A stretch of 64,000 nt of DNA, from positions 609,856 through 673,855 of the forward strand of contig NZ_LKKO01000001.1 of the NCBI RefSeq assembly GCF_001455965.1. Reading direction: 5' to 3'. This stretch comes from Methylobacterium sp. GXS13. GTDB taxonomy: Bacteria; Pseudomonadota; Alphaproteobacteria; Rhizobiales; Beijerinckiaceae. Positions within the stretch are counted from its first letter, which is position 1. Each line of letters begins with the position of its first letter. Below are positions 62,430 to 64,000 of the stretch, one piece after another. Made by a program: the position numbers and the translations under genes. The notes below the pieces were generated by a model. That model ran no database searches. It was not told where the DNA came from and saw only the letters and a program-made list of their open reading frames with translations.

Positions 62430-62633
62430 GTGTGCTTATTCGGAAACCGTATCGTCGCCAATATGCATTCTATACCAGCAAACCCTGAGCAATTGCGGCA
62501 GAAGCAATTACTACTGGCCGTACCATCCGCCCCGAAAACGGAGTTTCACGCAGGCTTTCCCGACGTAACACTGGCCTTCATGGAAGCAAGAGTGGCTCGG
62601 TGGCAGAAATTTGATTCGGCCTCGACTGTCTAA
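62430..62633 (+). CDS. Possible small protein in a lower-GC stretch
   Basis: A 67-residue open frame (start written as GTG; ATG at 62463 possible) with PEQLRQKQLLLAVPSA and FPDVTLAFMEARVARWQKFD. It lies in DNA that is visibly poorer in GC than its neighbours. No motif, no strong ribosome site. Could be a relic or a recently acquired small gene. Confidence 0.3.
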   Translation: MCLFGNRIVANMHSIPANPEQLRQKQLLLAVPSAPKTEFHAGFPDVTLAFMEARVARWQKFDSASTV

Positions 62634-62762
62634 TAAGTCCAGCCAGCTTCGCAGCATGTATCAATCTACGTTGGCATTAAGTTCTCGTTAACCACGATTG
62701 CGCACAGGGGTCATGCGGCTGCTGGTTTGGGCGGTGCCGCTCGGTGCGAATGGTGGGGACGG

Positions 62763-63101
62763 ATGGGTCCGGGTTACGTGGTCGCGGCACTCCTTGAAGG
62801 GGCCGGACTCAGCGGTCTCGTATTCGCCGCGGTGGTGATACGTACCGAGCGGAAGACGCGCGTGGCCGAGTTGCGCAATGTCCTTCGATCAGGTCAGAGC
62901 GCGGTCGCGGCTGCCGGACCGGCTTTGCAGAACCGCTGGCGTGTGAGCGCGCCGCGTGTCGTCAACGTACCCGTGGTCACGGCAAACCGCGGTGCCGGGC
63001 GGCTCCGCGAATCCGCAGCCCGTTCGGCCTTAAGTCGCGCCTTTGCGCGGACCAATCCTCCGGCGGCGCGGGCCCTGTCGGTCTCGATCAGCGCAGAATG
63101 A
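62763..63101 (+). CDS. Possible small membrane-tethered protein
   Basis: A 112-residue frame beginning MGPGYVVAALLEGAGLSGLV, one hydrophobic segment, then a basic, Ala-rich tail (VAELRNVLRSGQSAVAAAG and SAARSALSRAFARTNPP). GGGGACGG precedes the ATG. Its end overlaps the convergent tiny gene at 63088-63177 by 14 bases. Unknown family, moderate doubt about being real. Confidence 0.35.
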   Translation: MGPGYVVAALLEGAGLSGLVFAAVVIRTERKTRVAELRNVLRSGQSAVAAAGPALQNRWRVSAPRVVNVPVVTANRGAGRLRESAARSALSRAFARTNPPAARALSVSISAE

Positions 63102-63177
63102 TGTCGAGGCCACTGCCGATCAGGGTGACGGCGCTGAGCAGGAACATGAACTTCAGGTCTTCGAAACGGGTGCTCAT
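63088..63177 (-). CDS. 29-residue membrane peptide with a good ribosome site
   Basis: The peptide (MSTRFEDLKFMFLLSAVTLI, then GSGLDIILR) is a polar start plus one membrane helix with a charged end. AAAGGAC stands seven bases upstream of the ATG at 63177 in AT-rich leader DNA. A hairpin is 60 bases further upstream. This layout fits a regulated small membrane protein; no homologue is known to me. Confidence 0.5.
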   Translation of the reverse strand: MSTRFEDLKFMFLLSAVTLIGSGLDIILR

Positions 63178-63237
63178 GACAGGTCCTTTATTTATCAAGG
63201 GGTTCGTGGGGCTCGGATGCTGGATTATCACCTGATT

Positions 63238-63259
63238 AACGACTCTTTCGCGAGTCGTT
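63238..63259. repeat. Hairpin upstream of the tiny membrane peptide
   Basis: AACGACTC (63238-63245) and GAGTCGTT (63252-63259) around TTTCGC. On the minus strand it lies in the leader of the 29-residue peptide gene; on the plus strand it could end transcription from the left. Confidence 0.5.
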
Positions 63260-63414
63260 TCAGGAACTGTTAGGGATTGGTCCGCGCTTTCCATTTAGTA
63301 AGGTTGACGACCGGTTAAGATTGCCTCGTCCTGTTGAACCAGTCTTAACGGTTCCCCGACGGGCCGGCGGTGCGGCGACGCACGGTCGTGTGGCATCCAG
63401 AAAGGCGCAGGCCC

Positions 63415-63726
63415 ATGACGCAGCGGCCGTCAAATTCCCTCGTGCGGGCGCGCGACTGGATGTTCCAGGATCGCCGAACCGGCGCCATCACGGTCGCGCA
63501 ATGGCCCAATCTGCCACTGTGGTTATTCCTCGCGCTGACGTTGGCAACTTGGATCGCTCGCGGCGCTGAGCCCGCTGCGTCCTGGCTCGCCTTTGCGGCG
63601 GACCTCGCCCTCGGCTGGTGGGCGATCGATGAGCTTGTGCGCGGCGTAAATCCCTGGCGCAGGCTTCTCGGTCTCGCGACACTGATCGGCCTTGCGACGC
63701 TCTTCGTGCTGCGGCGGGCCGGCTGA
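63415..63726 (+). CDS. Small membrane protein of unknown function
   Basis: A 103-residue protein with an Arg-rich start and three hydrophobic stretches (LPLWLFLALTLATWIA, WLAFAADLALGWWAID and LLGLATLIGLATLFVL). The central ELVRGVNPWRRLLG segment is recurrent in short YkvA/DUF-like membrane proteins of alphaproteobacteria, but I cannot name the family. Start at 63415 with AAAGG upstream. Confidence 0.65.
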   Translation: MTQRPSNSLVRARDWMFQDRRTGAITVAQWPNLPLWLFLALTLATWIARGAEPAASWLAFAADLALGWWAIDELVRGVNPWRRLLGLATLIGLATLFVLRRAG

Positions 63727-63791
63727 CGGTTCCACGGCGAACGCCGCCGATGAAGATTTTTATCCGGGGCTATCGCCAAGTATACAGCTTG

Positions 63792-63838
63792 GCCAAATTT
63801 GCCATACGACGATAAATTCAACCGCTGCTGAATTTGGC
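63792..63838. repeat. Nested inverted repeat next to the IS element
   Basis: GCCAAATT (63792-63799) and AATTTGGC (63831-63838) are perfect arms; inside them AAATTCA and TGAATTT form another pair at 63814-63835. AT-rich, in the gap between the last gene and the IS end; function unknown. Confidence 0.5.
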
Positions 63839-63874
63839 ATCTGACGGGGAGTGTTACGACGCCTGCGAACACTA

Positions 63875-64000
63875 GAGGCTGTTATGAACCTGTGGCGAGT
63901 TGAGCGGCCTTTTTGAGCATGAGGCAGACGAAAGCGACGAGGTGCAGGTCTGCCAGGGTGCTTGCATAGCGCTCGTAATCTTTGACGAGCCTGCGAAAGC
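63875..64000 (-). mobile_element. End of an IS5-family insertion sequence (cut by the window edge)
   Basis: The stretch from GAGGCTGTTATGAAC at 63875 looks like an IS5-type terminal repeat, and the transposase C-terminus begins within 10 bases of it. CTA directly outside may be the target site. Only the end of the element is in the window. Confidence 0.8.
63882..64000 (-). CDS. IS5-family transposase, C-terminal part
   Basis: Partial gene continuing beyond the window. Reading leftward the minus strand gives RRLVKDYERYASTLADLHLV, then AFVCLMLKKAAQLATGS and a TAA stop at 63882. This ending is typical of the DDE transposases of the IS5 group (IS427/IS1031 branches) widespread in Methylobacterium and Sphingomonas. 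Whether the copy is intact cannot be seen. Confidence 0.85.
   Translation of the reverse strand, partial: FRRLVKDYERYASTLADLHLVAFVCLMLKKAAQLATGS

Overview
The window is about 70% GC and its gene content points to a Methylobacterium/Methylorubrum-type alphaproteobacterium (Rhizobiales). Indicators are the tsaB-rimI-plsC ... miaB-phoH-ybeY-corC-lnt gene order, the hydrolase-plus-SUF cluster with Irr-type iron control elements, small families common in this group (DUF2934, DUF6894, DUF6481-like), and the IS5-type transposase end at the right edge. The assignment rests on recognition of gene families and layout, not on a database search.

Layout. 71-2290: a heme catalase and a secreted hypothetical protein. 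2443-15052 (minus strand): a long housekeeping run for tRNA modification (tsaB, miaB), ribosome/RNA quality control (rimI, phoH, ybeY), envelope lipid work (plsC, corC-like, lnt) and Fe-S delivery (nfu), interrupted by an L-lactate permease and a frameshifted chemoreceptor remnant. 15249-18919: small proteins, including a DUF2934 protein with a histone-H1-like tail, and a HAD phosphatase. 19429-27967: a ureide/oxalurate block (allA, hpxX/atzG-like, hpxY/atzE-like, hpxZ) running into a complete five-gene dipeptide-family ABC importer, with a large GC-rich palindrome between the binding protein and the first permease. 28064-29969: an orphan glycosyltransferase-like protein and a zinc-ribbon membrane protein. 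29990-32900: a MocR-type regulator divergent from a PaiB-like/acetyltransferase pair, with direct-repeat operators between them. 32903-35868: a GMC dehydrogenase coupled to an unusual alpha/beta-hydrolase::gluconate-dehydrogenase-subunit-3 fusion. 35985-44739: an acetyltransferase, xseA, two MFS transporters, an RMF/CrpP-like small protein, small conserved proteins, a UDP-sugar epimerase and a cytochrome c. 44837-48815: ohrR-like, xerD, a small membrane protein, aroK-aroB and tRNA-Thr(CGU). 48997-52635: a Nudix protein, a 29-residue membrane peptide, an IlvD/Edd dehydratase and a thiolase-like protein. 52681-62343: metY-like, a lone receiver domain, a hydrolase divergent from the SUF operon (cysteine desulfurase, sufB, sufC, sufD, sufS, sufT) with two tandem Irr boxes. 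62344-64000: a gene-poor, less GC-rich end with tiny ORFs and the end of an IS5-family element.

How the genes work together. The SUF operon plus Nfu form an Fe-S assembly and delivery route, probably iron/heme controlled through Irr. Clients in the same window include MiaB and the IlvD/Edd enzyme. The allA/hpx/ABC block reads as one uptake-and-degradation unit for a ureide-type nitrogen source. The best candidates for something under-described are the hydrolase::subunit-3/GMC pair, the ureide importer block with its internal palindrome, and several translationally coupled tiny membrane proteins.
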